Shown: piece by piece, positions 28,817 to 40,844 of the stretch
Numbering within the stretch: position 1 is the stretch's first letter
Layout of the letters: each line of letters begins with the position of its first letter
Assembly: GCA_964036045.1 (NCBI GenBank)
Contig: OZ038384.1
Location: 42,450,704 to 42,514,703, forward strand
Length of the DNA stretch: 64,000 nucleotides
Reading direction: 5' to 3'
From: Eutreptiella sp. 'Long Island Sound 2002'
Lineage: Eukaryota; Euglenozoa; Euglenophyceae; Eutreptiales; Eutreptiaceae
The notes under the pieces: generated by a model
The model's input: only the letters and a program-made list of their open reading frames with translations
Databases searched by the model: none
What the model was told of the DNA's origin: nothing
Made by a program: the position numbers and the translations under genes

Positions 28817-30042
28817 CATCGTCACCACCTTCATGTCCTCGCTTGGCCCCTTGCTCTTGTTGGTCCTGAGTCTGCGAGCGTGTGGTCGGCCCGGAACCAG
28901 ACTGCCCTCCAGAGGGCTCGGAGTTCCCCCCTGGATTAGGGTTGGGGTTGCCTCCGGATTGTCCTGGTTCTTGTTATCCTTATCTTGCTGACGGTCAGCG
29001 TCTTCTCCTCGTCCGCCTTGGCTCTTGTCTTGCGCTTTCCGACGGCCTTTCGACTTGCCTTTGCCACAGTCGTTCTTGTCCCTGCCACCGCCCTTGCCAG
29101 AGCCCTTGCCAGGATCCTCGCCCTTGAGCTTCGCCGACAGGCGTTGCTTGTGGTAGCACTCATCCTCATAGTGCTTGCACTTCCCACAAAAGGCACAGGT
29201 GATAGTACACCTGTAATGATCCGGCATCTTAGGCTTGCTGCCGGTGTTGGTCTCCTGCTTTGTCCCCTGGACCACGAAGCAATCGCGCTAATCGCAGTCA
29301 GGCATGCTGGTCTCTGGCGTCACACCAGAAGAGCTCCTGGACATTGCCCATGATACGGGCGTACTTCGGGGTAGTCCCCTATCCAGGTCTGGGTCCCTGG
29401 TACCCTTTGCCGTGGCCCCCCGAGCCTCCTCCTCCAGGAACGTAGGCATCCAGATGCTGGTCGCTCCCCTTCTCCAGCGCCAGCTCCAGGAGCAGGACAG
29501 ACAAGTCCTCGTAGGTGAGGGTCCTTGCCTTCCTCTCAGAGGTGGCTCGGCATTCATCCCACACGGAGGTAGGGATCTTGGCCACAAGCCAGAACAGGAG
29601 CTCGTCGCTGCCGGGAGATCCTGGGGTCAGCCGCCCCAGCCAATGGTCCAGGTCCGCGAGCAACTCTGTGATGCGGGCCGCCTTGGGGTTGTTGGGTAGC
29701 ATTCCCAGGTTCTGTATCTCCGTCCTGATGGAGAGGTCTGTCTCGTAGGAGGGGTACTGCCTCTCCGGGGCCACCAGCACCTCGGCGAAGGTGGCGGACT
29801 TCGTCACTATCTGTTTTACCTACTTTTCCAGGTATATTGTTTTGCAATAATGCAAGAGCACATCGCATTTGACCCTGCCACTGGCATGGGTCTGGCCGGT
29901 CATCCTCAGGGTGCGCCCAAAATTCTCGGCAAACCCGGATAGGTCCTTCCCGGTGAACTCCGGTAGGTTGACCACGATCTTCGAAGTGGCAACCGCTTTG
30001 GCATCCTGGGAACGATGATGTCGACTATTCTCCTTCTTCTAG
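28817..30042 (-). pseudogene. gag: Copy A' gag remnant
   Basis: Continues the A' element across D. It contains the C-terminal tail, the CCHC knuckle (CAFCGKCKHYEDEC), the linker and most of the capsid-like region, in pieces at 28787-29275 and 29379-29868 joined by frame changes. It stops near the Lys-rich stretch, where the A4 LTR begins, so A4 appears to have inserted here. Confidence 0.8.
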
Positions 30043-30829
30043 AAGGTTTTATAGTGTTTTCAGCACTGGGTATTTGATGTGCCTCTCCTGCCGCCTGCTG
30101 CTGGTGTAGGGTTCCTGCTGCTTGTTTTTGATGAGGAAATTGTTTTATTGTTGAAATACAACCAATCCGGGATAACCCAAGCCAGAGATAAGCAAGGAGA
30201 AGATAAACAGGGTCAAGGCATGAAGCGCTGCAGTCACAAAGAGTTAGATAAAGAGAGCTATCTACAATAGACCACAGCAATTAATCATTAAAAGAAACTC
30301 AGGATGAAATATTTTACATGTTTGAGAAAAACTGATTGGAAAACTGCCCCAAGTGCTCACACTCTTCCATAGTGCCACCTTGAGATGTGCACTCTTTGTT
30401 CTTGGGTCCCAAAGGTGCTGAGGTGGCATGGCTTGTGGCGCTGAGGTCACTGCCATGTCACGTGGGATATTCCTACTTAGCTAGGCTCACTGGGTATTGA
30501 ACCAGGGACCTCTCAAAAAGAGGTGCCCCAGCCCCCTAGGGTGCATACCACTAGGATAGCTAAGAACTCATAAGAAAACATACATAAATTCATTGGGTCT
30601 GCCTTCACTATATCAGTGCCTCAGTCACCCAGGAAAAGATGTTTTAGTGCATGTAGCTTGGGGATTAAGGGGTCCACACTACATCCTAATTTAGTGTTTG
30701 GTTCTATAGGTCCAAATGTGTTATCACCCATTTCCGTTAGGCCAATACTAAGATGAAAATGCAAGAGTGCTTAGAGCATCTCTAATACAACTAAAGTACA
30801 CCCTAAAGCGTTGGACAAGGAATTTTTCA
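30043..30829 (-). repeat. 3' LTR of A4
   Basis: About 787 bp, similar to the A1 LTR over most of its length. Its U5 end (AGCACTGGG...TTTTATAG at 30048-30072 read on plus) matches the 5' LTR remnant at 44502-44582. A tRNA-like block is repeated near 30465-30570. I first took this for the 5' LTR of A', but the purine tract on its outer side makes it the 3' LTR of A4. Confidence 0.75.
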
Positions 30830-30841
30830 TACTCCCCCCTT
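30830..30841 (-). other. Polypurine tract of A4
   Basis: Minus-strand AAGGGGGGAGTA directly before the 3' LTR start TGAAAAATT. Confidence 0.65.
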
Positions 30842-33088
30842 GTGCTGTGGTGGCCACCACTGTCGCACCTTCAGGAGAAAGGGATTCTTTTCTTGGCCTT
30901 TCCTTGGTTTCCACACCTACTTTAAAATACCTATAGCTTCCCTAACACTGAAAAAGAGCGCTTTACCATGGCCAGCGACTCTTGCTGCATTGTTCATGAC
31001 AATTTCCAACAGAAAGCTCAGACCTCTCGGCGCTGCAGGGGTTCCTGTGGCTTGGTGGGGTTAGAAATGGGCATGCAAAGACCATATGCATATGCATCCC
31101 TCCCTCCAAGCTGCAGCGTAACACAACCCAACGCCAGACTCTGCTCGATCTAACTCTCATGGAACCTGATGGAGACACCTGTCCTGGTACTGGGGCGAGG
31201 GTGCGACGATTTAATTAGAAATACCCCTTGGAGGAGTCTTGTTTCTGGTTCAGTCTCCTGCTGCTGCTTTCCGGCCCGAACAGCGGCCTACTCAGCGACG
31301 CTTTGCGAGGATATCTGTACAACAGAGGATTGGAAGGATGAGGGACGAAACCACGCAAACGCGAAGCGACAACACCTAAATCCTTCAAATGACGGCCTAG
31401 AATTTTTCTGAAAGCACATACCTGAACAGAATCCAATTGTGCATCAGATGCACATTTTTATAAAATTTGTGGTCATCTCCTGATTTTATAAATCAAGAAA
31501 TTCCTACGTAGAAAAAGACGGCGCGGAGGAGCGGGTATTAGCCAAGCGCCGAAAAACAAAGAATTAATAAGATTATAAACGTATGTTACGCATAATGACG
31601 AAAATGACGAAACACACATAAATGAATCAACATAAAGATTGCACCTACACTGACAGAAAGATTTTAAGGTTCAAGAATTCGAAAATCAACAGAAGGACTT
31701 CAATGAATCAGGTATAAACCATAGGTGTGCTCGTCACGTATGCAGCATGCACATTGCTCGTCTCGTGTCTCCGCGAACGTGCCATGTAGCAGCGCTAACA
31801 AACGATAGAGGGATAGATTAGAAGATTGCAGATGATTAGAGGTTAGTTCAGGGTGATTAGACATACACACATATGCATAGCATCGTCTTCCGCTTGTGTT
31901 TCGCTTTTTCCCTCGCCTTGCCTCACTCTCCAGCGGTGAATAAGGTAGGTAAGCCAAGGCGGGGCCACCCCCTGGTGGAGTTCGTGATTGTGGTTAAGAT
32001 TGGTAGGAAAAAAAACAAAATTGAACAAGGTTGTTAGAGAACTTTTGCATGCTAGTGCATTCTCACACGCATTAAAGGTTAGGCCACCCGTGGTGCGCTC
32101 GGTACAACCCTTGCTTAGGTTACCCAGGGGCTCCACCCCACGTTCTATAAGGGAACGGGTGGAGTTCCTTAAGCTTGCTTGCTTGTACTGGGGTTTGAGG
32201 ACAGTGTACTATAGGGCTACCTGAGAAGCGTATAATACGTGGAGGTAGTCTTGGTTCCTCAGCCGCAAACCCCAGTCATCTGCCTTTGCTTTACAGGTGG
32301 GAAGGTCAGGGAGATTGGTGCAGCAGCGATTGATTTTTTTCATACCCTGCTATGCAAGGGCGCTGATTACACAAACAAATAACTCCGCCTCTGCCTGTGG
32401 CAGAGCAGGGAGCTCGACTCCCTCAACATATGCGCTGTGCACGCCAAGAAGCACTCCTTCCCTCCAAGCCCTAGCAGGGAAACGCGTTGTGGCGTTCCTG
32501 TTAGGCCAGAGACGCTTAGTAGCTCTGTGTTTTCTTGCAATCTCACAGGTGAGCCGTTAGGGCTCGTGACCTCTCCTTCAACGCCACCGAATAGAGCGTG
32601 CGTGTAGGAGTGGTAGTCCTGAGTGGGGTCTGAGCCAGTTGCAGAAGTGCTCGTCCACCAGGATGGTGCCACTGTAGGGTCTGTAGGACCAGTAGTGAGT
32701 GTGTCACTATCCATCCTGTTTCCTGCAAGTTTAGCGGTATTGGTGGGCAGTGGCAGTGGTTAGGCTGGATTTTGGGCATCGTAGCAAATAGGCGTTTTCA
32801 AGCCTTCGTAGCTTTTGGCCACCTCTCCCCCGTAGTAGGCAGGTAGGTAGGGAAAACAATACCTGGATTAGTATGCTGGGTAATCCCCCAAGGTCTTTTT
32901 GCCAGCACAGAAACTGGGCGCTTAGGGGAGGAGAGACCCGGGGCGTACCCCGTGGCACCGGTAAGACATCCTCCAGGTTTAGCAAGCGTGCAGACTTGGG
33001 TATAATTAGGACACCATTTCTACGGCTTGCTCTCAGGACCCTAGGAATAGCACACTCACACATACGCTTAGGCAGGTAAGGGTAAGGT
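30842..33088. other. Non-coding stretch between A4 pol and its 3' LTR
   Basis: About 2.2 kb. A minus-strand frame at 32367-32714 (115 codons from MDSDTLTTG) has no similarity I recognise. No terminal repeats were found. It may be the 3' untranslated part of A4, perhaps with unrecognised insertions. Confidence 0.5.
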
Positions 33089-34916
33089 TCAGTCGCTAGC
33101 TTTAGTCTTGGAGGCAAGCGTCTGAGCCAGACTCAGCAACTCACCAAGGTTGTTCTGGGACAAGTAGTCTACCAGAACTGAGTTTAGGCGTCCCTCAGGT
33201 AGAACAAACGCAGAGAGGGGCTCCCAGGTAGCCTCTTCGACCCCAAACACTTCCCAGAGGGTGATGAAGCGCCAACCCTGGCGATAACGGTGGCGTAGGA
33301 CAGACTTCACCAGGTAGAAGCCCTCCAGATTAGGGTTAGGTTACCTCGGCGTTCATCTCAGGGAGGTCCCCTTCAAGTTCCATAGGGCTGGCAGCCCCCT
33401 GTAGGTCTAGGGCGGCGATCTCCTAATCGTTCAGCTCCCACTCCTCCCCACATAGGTCTTCAGGATCATAGTAGCGCTTCAGGTGTTAAGCAGCACACAC
33501 CAGGGTCCCCCCTAGACGGGGAGAACACCTCGCTCTGATACGGTGTCCATCCACAGAATGAATCTTGTAGGGCCTGAAGTAGGGGTCATCGCTGGTGGAG
33601 CGTGGCCAGGCGGGCAGTCGACTGTGGTGCACCAGCACCCAGTCCCCCTCTTGGTAGGAGGCCGGCACTCGGTGCTTGTTCTTCTTGTTCCACTGACGCT
33701 CCCTGACTCTCTACAGCATTGCCTTGGGCTTGTCCACCTTCGCTTGTTTTTCTTGGACCCACTCACCCACAGAAGAATGGGTGTCCTCGGGATAGGGAGC
33801 GTGTAGGAACCACGCCGGGCGCCCTAGGAATAGCTCATGGGGTGAGTAGCCAGTCGCCGAACTCTCTTGGGAGTTCATCATCAAGGATATGACGGGGAGT
33901 AGTCTCACCCAGTCTCTGGTGCGTTCAGTTTTGCACCATATCCTTACATTCCCTTTGAGGACACGAATCTGTCGCTCACATAGGGGGTTGCTCGTGTGAG
34001 AGTAGGGGATCCCCGTAGACACCTGGACATTGAGGGATCTCAGGACCCTCTTGTACCAGCCGGTATCTGAGCGTACTCGTACGTCCTCATCGGAGTTGAT
34101 CTCCTTGGGCGCCCCATAGACACAAAACCACTCCTCCAAGAGTATCTGGATAGTCTCCTCTCCGGTAATGTGCTTGGTACATAGGAACACCCTGGTGATC
34201 TTGGTCAACCCACAGGTTACCACGAGGGCGAAGTCATAATTCCCAAACTTCGGCATCTCCGTGTCGTCCACGTAGAGAACACTGTTAGCACAGTGAGGGA
34301 TGGGCAGGGTCGAGTAGAGACCCCCGTCCCTGATATCCCCAGGTTTGCAGGACCTACACAGGCACTTGTCCACGATAGGCTGGATGGTCTTCCGCAGTTG
34401 GTCATCAGTCCACGTAGTGTGGAACCACTGCTTGAATAGCCTCAGGGTACGGTCAGCACCCACATGACCGCTGGACTCATGGGTCCACTTCACCAGCGCT
34501 GGGACTCCGTCACTGGGTACCAGGATGCAGTCCTCGTGCCAGAGGTAGCTCTTGTCCCTCTTCCACTGTTCTTGGTTGACCAGGAGGGGTTCCAGGCGTT
34601 TCTCCAGGCGCTTGGAGATATCCCCAACCTCCTTCAGGTATTCCGCTTGTTGGAGTCCATCTAGGGGGCGTATCATAGTCATGTTGAGGTCCAAGTGTAC
34701 GTCCATACGGCTGAACGCCTCCTTAACCAGCGCTTCAGACCGGGCACCAATCAGGGCGTCTAAGTTGTTGCGGCTGATGTAGTCTGCACACTCGTTTTTC
34801 ACTCCCTGGATATGGTGTACCGTCAGCCGTAGTTGGCTGAGGTAGGTCGATCAGCCCCGTAGCTTGGCCTTCTCAGGTGCGGGACCCTTCTGGAAAGTGC
34901 GGACCGGCTCTTGGTC
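33089..34916 (-). pseudogene. pol: A4 pol, C-terminal part: integrase and chromodomain
   Basis: The integrase frame (33711-34802) follows the RNase H end NECADYISRNN. It has a His-His-Cys-Cys zinc site (THESSGH, WFHTTW, CLCRSC), and the three catalytic acids are present in LYVDDTEMPKF, NSDEDVR and NPLCERQIRV. Downstream, 33486-33668 encodes an integrase C-terminal segment (GDWVLVHHSR). The segment 33089-33310 encodes a chromodomain (WRFITLWEVFGVEEATWEPL). Stops (for example near 33711 and 33487) and a frame change separate the pieces. Integrase inserts the cDNA; the chromodomain is thought to guide insertion toward particular chromatin. Confidence 0.85.
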
Positions 34917-35507
34917 TCACAGCGGGACCACACGGTTACTCCCCAACAGTTGTGCCTGAGAGGATAGCACCAGCATACCCGCGAGCAATTCCTGCTCATA
35001 GGTGGAGTAGTTTCCCCTGGCCTGGTTCCATTTCCAGTTCCAGTGGCCCAAGCGTACTAGGATCCAGTTGTCGTCAGGGTAGCTCTGCTTGAGAGTTCCA
35101 TCTCGGTTGAGACCTTCAGTCCCCCATTGGGAAAAAGCCAAGTCGAACTCCTCCTTCTCTAGTGCTTGCCATTGGAACAACGTTCCACCACCGCCCACAT
35201 TGCTGGCGTTGGTCACCAGGATAATCTCACCTTGGGCTCTAGGCACGCCCAAGCACTTAGCGTTGGCCACCTTGTCTTTGAGCTCGTCAAACGCTTGTTG
35301 CTCTTGTGGGCCCCAGCGCCAAGTAGTACTCTTCTTGATCAGGCCCGTCAGAATGGCGCTGGTGTAGGTGAAGCTTTTGATATGGCAGCGGTAGAAGTTG
35401 CACGCCCCAATGAAACTGCGTACATCATTAAGTCCTTTCTTGGGGTCTTCATGTCGTACCTTAGCATCCATCAGGGTTTGGCCTTCAAGGCCGCTGGGGT
35501 CCACCAA
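34917..35507 (-). pseudogene. pol: A4 pol, RNase H domain and RT thumb/connection
   Basis: Starts in a frame different from the RT because one base in a G run near 35477 is missing compared with A1 (124-127). It contains FIGACNFYRCHIK, then the RNase H-like LVTNASNVGGGG, where the usual first catalytic Asp (TDAS) reads Asn, and YSTYEQELLAG with the expected Glu. It ends at a TGA (34917-34919). RNase H normally removes the RNA template; the Asn suggests this copy is inactive. Confidence 0.8.
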
Positions 35508-37755
35508 CCATAGCCAACCTCAAACCCCAGGTACTGCATGGTCTCCTGCATGAACTCACACTTCTCCAGCTCGAGTCGTGTGTGGTTCTCCTGGCAGACC
35601 GCAAAGAACTCACCCAAGAGGATTCGGTGATCCTTCTGGGTATTGGTCCCGAGGCATACATCGTCGATGTGCGCCTCCATCTGGGCCCCACGGGATATGA
35701 GTTCTTGCACCTTTGGTCTTCGTTGTAGGATGCACAAGATCTTGTTCATCAGCTCTTGGAATAGAGCGGGTGCGTTGGCCACGCCAAAGGGCATGACCTT
35801 CCACTTGAACACCCTCCCCTGAGGGGTGTTGAAGGCTAGTAGCTCCTGGGCGTTGGGTGTCAGGTCCACCTGCCCGAATCCGCTCCTCTTGTCCATCTTG
35901 GTCTTGTAGGGACAGGAGGCTATCTTCTCAAGGGTAGACTCCATATTAGGAATGGACCCTGAGTGGTTCAACGTTGTATTGTTCAGCTCTCCATAGTCCA
36001 CTACCAGCCGTTTGGCTGTAGACCCAGGCTTAGCCACCAGGAAACAGGGGCTGCAGTGTTGGGGGTAGTCCCCGTCCTTGTAGTCCAGGACTAGGCCAGC
36101 GTCAATACATTCTTGTATCTGTCGCTCAATCTCGTCAGCCTGCTCTTTAGGAGCCGGATACGGTCTCTTCCGGACCTTGTGACCCACGAACTCGGGTTGC
36201 AGCTTGAGGTCCATCTGTACCAGCTTGTCACATGAGGCTGGGGGTGGTAGTTCCCCGAACACCTTTACATAGGTCCTTATAAGCTTCTGCACCCGCGGGT
36301 TCAATAGCTTGATCTTGTCCTCCATGTCCTCGTCAGAGTGTAAGTTGCTTGCCCCCTGAGTAATAGACGTCGGGAGGTGATACTCCACCGACTCTTCGCC
36401 CTTGGTAGTATCCTTCAACCCTTGGTAGGCATATAGTAGGTCTCGTTGAACCATCTCCGGTGGACGATGGGAACATAGGCACGCTCCAGGGGGTTCACAT
36501 ACACATTCCTCCAAGAGGTGGTCCTCCTCTGGGGTCCTCACATGGGCACCCCACACGCTCTTCTTGAGCTTAAGATCTACCTCCCTTTGCCAGGTGGTGA
36601 TTTTTTGTTCGAGGTCCTCTTTCAATTGGGATAGATGTCCCATACGTCCTTGCTTCAGTGGCCATGAGCTGCGGGTAGGCTTAGCGTAGCATAGCCTCTT
36701 CGCCACCAACATCCTCTTGCAGTCCACGTACTCTCTTAGCCTGGATCGAGGGTCCAGCTCCTCATCCACGGGGTCTTCCACCCTCATGAAGAGTAGGGAT
36801 TTCAGTGGGGCGACGCACTCGGCGTTCTCCACTTCCTCCACGCATGTCTGCACAAGGGAGGCGTCATGCTCAGTTTCATCATCAGACTGGATAGAGCTGG
36901 GGAGCTCAGATAGGCCACACTCAGAAACTCCATCAGGAACAGGTACATGGCAGGGAGAGTTGGGGGCATTGGTGTTAGTCACGACGTATTCATCTCCCCC
37001 GGGTATAGTCTCAATAGCATCTTGAGGTCGTAGTCGATCCTTCAAGTCACCCAAGGTGAGTCCCTCGCTCTCTCGTTGTATAGCCTGGACCAGAGTTGAG
37101 TCCCCCAAGGGTATGGAGGTCAGACTACCGTCCACCATGCTCAGCATACTTCCCCATCCGGGTTTCCCGATGGGCGTCTTCCACCCGAGAGGCACGTAGA
37201 TTGCCTCATCAGGTAAGCGAACAGAGCTGATAGTCAGCCTGTCCAGGAGGGTTCACCAGTACTCGTTGCCCCCATGGGCTCCCAAATCGGGGGAACACAG
37301 GACCATACGGGAACGTTCCAGGGCCCCCTTGGTCAAGACTTTCCCGAGTTCACTGAACCTGGGGTTCCCGTAGGCCATCCTGAAAGAGGGGCAGTAAAAT
37401 TTGTAGCTGCAGTTTTTCCCCTCGCTGCAGTAAAGGTCCAAGACATGTTGCTTGTCGCTGGCGAACAGCTCCACGCTCAGGTCTTTACTGGAGTCACCCA
37501 ACCCCTTCAGACCTTGGTCGAAGACTTCCCCCAATAGTTGATAGTCCTCATTTTTGGAGGCCGCCATCATGTTCGAGGGCTCCTTCTTCGATACCCTCAG
37601 GTAGCCCGAGGTATTCTCCCACTGCTCCAGTCGCACGGACTCTCGGCCATTGCCGTGGTCCACGTAGAGGAGGTAGGGCGCTTGTAGCGTCAGGGATTGT
37701 ATCTGGGAGTGCTGCACAAAGAAGTCAGTCCCCAATACAAAATCAAAGGCCTCAT
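35471..37755 (-). pseudogene. pol: A4 pol: protease C-terminal part, methyltransferase-like domain, RT
   Basis: The protease tail (FDFVLGTDFF) resumes after insertion E at 37755. The methyltransferase-like domain is in the frame at 37253-37750 (FRMAYGNPRFSELG, CSPDLGAH) and is broken by a TGA near 37255. The RT frame (35471-37195) has LVVDYGELN, KMDKRSGFGQVDL, MPFGVANAPALFQ and motif C AHIDDVCLG. The motif C His is shared with A1, so it belongs to the family and is not decay. Confidence 0.83.
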
Positions 37756-38604
37756 TGTCCACCACAACCTCCACCACCACGACCACCTCATCCACCACCA
37801 CCACCACGTCCTCAGCCAGCACTCCACCCCCCAGGCCGCGGGGGACACCTCCCAAACGGGCCCCCAAGACCCGCCCCCACCGCGAGCAACCCCGGCGCCG
37901 CCAAGGCCCACGCCCCGACGAGGCCCACACCCGCAACCCAGCCGAAACCCAAGACCGCCGCCAAACAGCCACCCAAACCCGTCAGCGCGCCACGACTGCA
38001 ACCCGCAGCCAAGCCAAAACCCAAATCCAAACCCGGCGCCACGACGGTAGCGCGAGCCTGGCCCCCCGAGGACGTCCTCTATGACATTCGGCCCCAGCCG
38101 TCCCAGGCCCGGAGGCAGCAGCGCCCAGCACGGCGCCCCTCCACCGTCCCCGACGCCACCGCCACCACCTTCATAGCGGAGCGCGTCGCGGCCGAAGCAC
38201 AACGCACCTCGTCCCGCTACCTCTCAAAGCCCGCGCCCGAGGCCCACAGACCGCCCCGACCAGGCCAGAACGACGCCAGGGTCCGCCAGCAGCGTCCCCG
38301 CCCCCCTATCAACCCTCAATGACAGCCCACATACAGCGCACGCCCCGCTACCGCCGCCGCCGCGAGTCCCCGCCCAACCCCGAGACGGAGAGCGTGCGCG
38401 CACACCCGCGGTTCCATATCCGCGCGCGCCCCCACTCCCCGCGCACCCCCACGGAACAGGACTACGAGGAATCCCCCTAGGCCCGCCACCGCCACCGGTC
38501 CCCACGACCCCGTCACACCCACCCACGCCCACTCCTCCGCCCAAGACCGCAGGCCCGCCCAGGGACAGTGCCGGCAGCGCTGGACCCACACGCAGCTCTG
38601 GGAG

Positions 38605-39018
38605 ATGCGAAAGTGGGCCCAGGGAGAGCCCTCCCTTGAGGGCCTGGTCCATCGGCACCGCAAGGGGTCGGTGGAGAACTGCCGCCTCCGGCCGGCGGGG
38701 GGGTGGATGCCGCAGGCCGCATGGGAAGCCATGCTGGCCGATGCGCTCCACCCCCTGGGAGTCCACCCCCGGAACCTTCCCGCGCCCCAGGACCACCCGT
38801 ATGTCCTCAGGCGCCTGCAGGAGACCCTCCAGGACACACAGCGAGACGGCATCCGCCTGTGGGACATCACCCAAAGCCCAGCCCCGCACAAACACACCCC
38901 CTCACCACCCCACAAGCGTCGGCGCACCGACACCGGCGGCACCAACAGCACCCCAGGAGCCCTGCGCACCACACAACACGACGCGCCTGACCCCCCGGCC
39001 AGCGGCGCCGCCACCTAA
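38605..39018 (+). CDS. Hypothetical frame in insertion E
   Basis: 137 codons. The first ~80 residues have a mixed, protein-like composition (LEGLVHRHRKGSVENC, AAWEAMLADALHPLG, YVLRRLQETLQDTQRDG), and the rest is Pro/Thr/His-rich. The frame continues upstream of the Met without a stop for some distance, so the start is uncertain. No family recognised. GC-rich sequence produces long frames on several strands, so it may be non-coding. Confidence 0.3.
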   Translation: MRKWAQGEPSLEGLVHRHRKGSVENCRLRPAGGWMPQAAWEAMLADALHPLGVHPRNLPAPQDHPYVLRRLQETLQDTQRDGIRLWDITQSPAPHKHTPSPPHKRRRTDTGGTNSTPGALRTTQHDAPDPPASGAAT

Positions 39019-39583
39019 CCCCGTTACCCAGCAAACCAGCACCACGGGGCGCCATCCCAGGCCCCGCCCAGAAGTCACCAAACGAACCAGACGCCGAAGG
39101 ACGCCAACGCACACGACAACGAGCACCACTGCGCCCAAAGGCACCGAACCCAGGCCCGCTACCGTCGCAACTGCCTAACCGAGCCAAAACCCAAACACAA
39201 ATCAAACCCGAGCCACGCCCCGAGACCGCTAACCCTTGACTCCTAACCAGGCCCGCCGAGGGAACAACGTAGCCACAGCCAACAGAGCCGCCTAACCAGC
39301 CAGCTCCAGAAGCAAAGAGACACCTCACCAAACCCACCCTGACCCAAGCCCGTGTACATCAGGACGCGCGAGCCGCACCCCTGGGACGCAACCGCCGCCA
39401 CAGCACCAACGACACACGCCAGAGGACACAACACTATTGCACCGCCGCACCAGCTGCCCGTGCCTGTGCCTGCAGTGTATGCGCGCCCCTGTTTTTCTTT
39501 TTCTTCCATCAAAAAAAAAAATTAGGGGGGGAGCAAGAGGGACACAACCATCCCTGGCACAAGCGCACCGCACACAGAGCGCA

Positions 39584-39770
39584 CACCGGTGAACAGGAGC
39601 CAAGTGGCCCAGGACACCGCACACGCAACACAACACACCGAGCGAGCGCACCGGTGAACAGGATTCAAGTGGCCCAGAACACCGCAGACGCAACACAGCA
39701 AACCGCGCGGGCACACCGGTGAACAGGAGCCAAGCGGCCCAGGACACTGCACACACGTAGGGCGGCCGAG
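39584..39770. repeat. 65-bp tandem repeat in insertion E
   Basis: Three copies beginning CACCGGTGAACAGGA at 39584, 39649 and 39714. Confidence 0.85.
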
Positions 39771-40336
39771 GGACAGGAAGGAACCAATACCCCATGGGTC
39801 GGACGCACTGGGGCGATCCAGCCGACCCACCGGGCCAGTGGCAGGAGCGGTACTCCAAGGCCACTGGTCCGAGCCCGGCCAGGCTGCAAAGGGGACCATG
39901 GCAAACGTCACCCGGAGCCATGGAAGCATCCGGTGACAGGCGAGCCGGTACACAGTCCAGGAGGGGGTCACCTGCCAAGAAGAGTGGCCCCGCAACTCAA
40001 ACCACAAGGGTGAGGCGGTCGTACCGTAGACTAGCGGGAGCAATACCCCTTGTGGTGAGAGACACTCCACACGGCTGGGCAGCCCCCAGAGCTGCCGCCC
40101 AAAGGAGGGGGCATGTGGCCCTACCCATGGACACATGTGGGGACACCCTCCCACCTGGGACACATGGACCGGGTGGCCGCGACAATGCCTTCCCAAGCAC
40201 CTGCGGGAGCGGCTCAAGAGGCACCTGACATAGGGCAGTGGGAGGGACAGGACGTCCCCTTGGTAAGACCTTCTTCCTGCAATGTCAGAGGAGGCATCCT
40301 CAGCTCCCGAAGATACCTACCTACCTACCTACCTCA

Positions 40337-40601
40337 GTGTCTATCACATAGAACCGACGGGCGATAGTTCGGGAGCCCATTGGTACCTCCACCTCACAGG
40401 CCCCCAGCTGTGCACCACATGTCCGTCCCCCATTCGTATAGCCGCAGTGGTCATGGTGTTCTTGAGGCTCCCACAAGGTAAAGTTTTCTTGGCCACTATA
40501 GATATGATGGCTCCGGTATCCAGTACCCCCAGGTATTCACGTCCCCCTAGTCGGATACGTACCCAGAACACCAGGTCCAGGGCCCTACCGGAGCGTCCCT
40601 G
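40337..40601 (-). pseudogene. pol: A4 protease, N-terminal part
   Basis: Encodes VFWVRIRLGG and LDTGAI (Thr to Ile after the DTGA core), then is cut by insertion E. The gag-pol TGA (40602-40604) is followed by CAG. Confidence 0.8.
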
Positions 40602-40844
40602 TCAGAACTCCGCGGGACATGTCACCTCGAACCCCTTGTTCGGCAATTTGCAGGCCATCTTCATGGAACCGCTTGTCTTCTTGGCGTTGCCGTCATCACC
40701 ACCTTCATGCTCACGCTTGGCCCCTTGCTCTCGCTGAGCCTGAGTTTGCAAGCGTGTGGTAGGACCACACTGCCCTCCAGAGGGTTCGGCGTTCCCCCCT
40801 GGATTAGGGTTGGGGTGGCCTCTGATCTTGTCTGGATTCTTGTT

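Larger units (their letters stand above)
37756..40331 (+). mobile_element. 2.6-kb GC-rich insertion E
   Basis: Splits the A4 protease and is flanked by 5-bp repeats CCTCA (37751-37755 and 40332-40336). Much more GC-rich than A4. The plus strand has Pro/Arg/Thr-rich frames, the best being 38605-39018 (137 codons, from MRKWAQGEPSLEG, with an upstream LWE), which looks like an ORF1 remnant. A NVRGG phrase just before the end recalls the start of a LINE endonuclease. It ends in a (CTAC)n run. There are no terminal inverted repeats. A LINE-derived origin is a guess. Confidence 0.6.

Noticed and set aside
30043-30829. Reading this LTR as the 5' LTR of the A' gag fragment next to it
   Set aside because: There is no primer-binding site between it and the gag fragment, the gag fragment stops mid-domain, and a purine tract lies on the outer side, as expected for the 3' LTR of A4.
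32390-32440. Possible tRNA T arm (GGGAGCTCGACTCCC)
   Set aside because: A simple hairpin without a spaced box A or acceptor stem.
37812-39014. Gly/Arg-rich minus-strand frames opposite the E coding segment
   Set aside because: They mirror the GC-rich plus strand and have no recognisable motif.
39325-40217. Long minus-strand frames in insertion E (217 and 231 codons)
   Set aside because: High GC with tandem repeats; Cys/Pro/Leu/Trp-rich sequence without protein-like pattern, and several overlapping frames of similar length.
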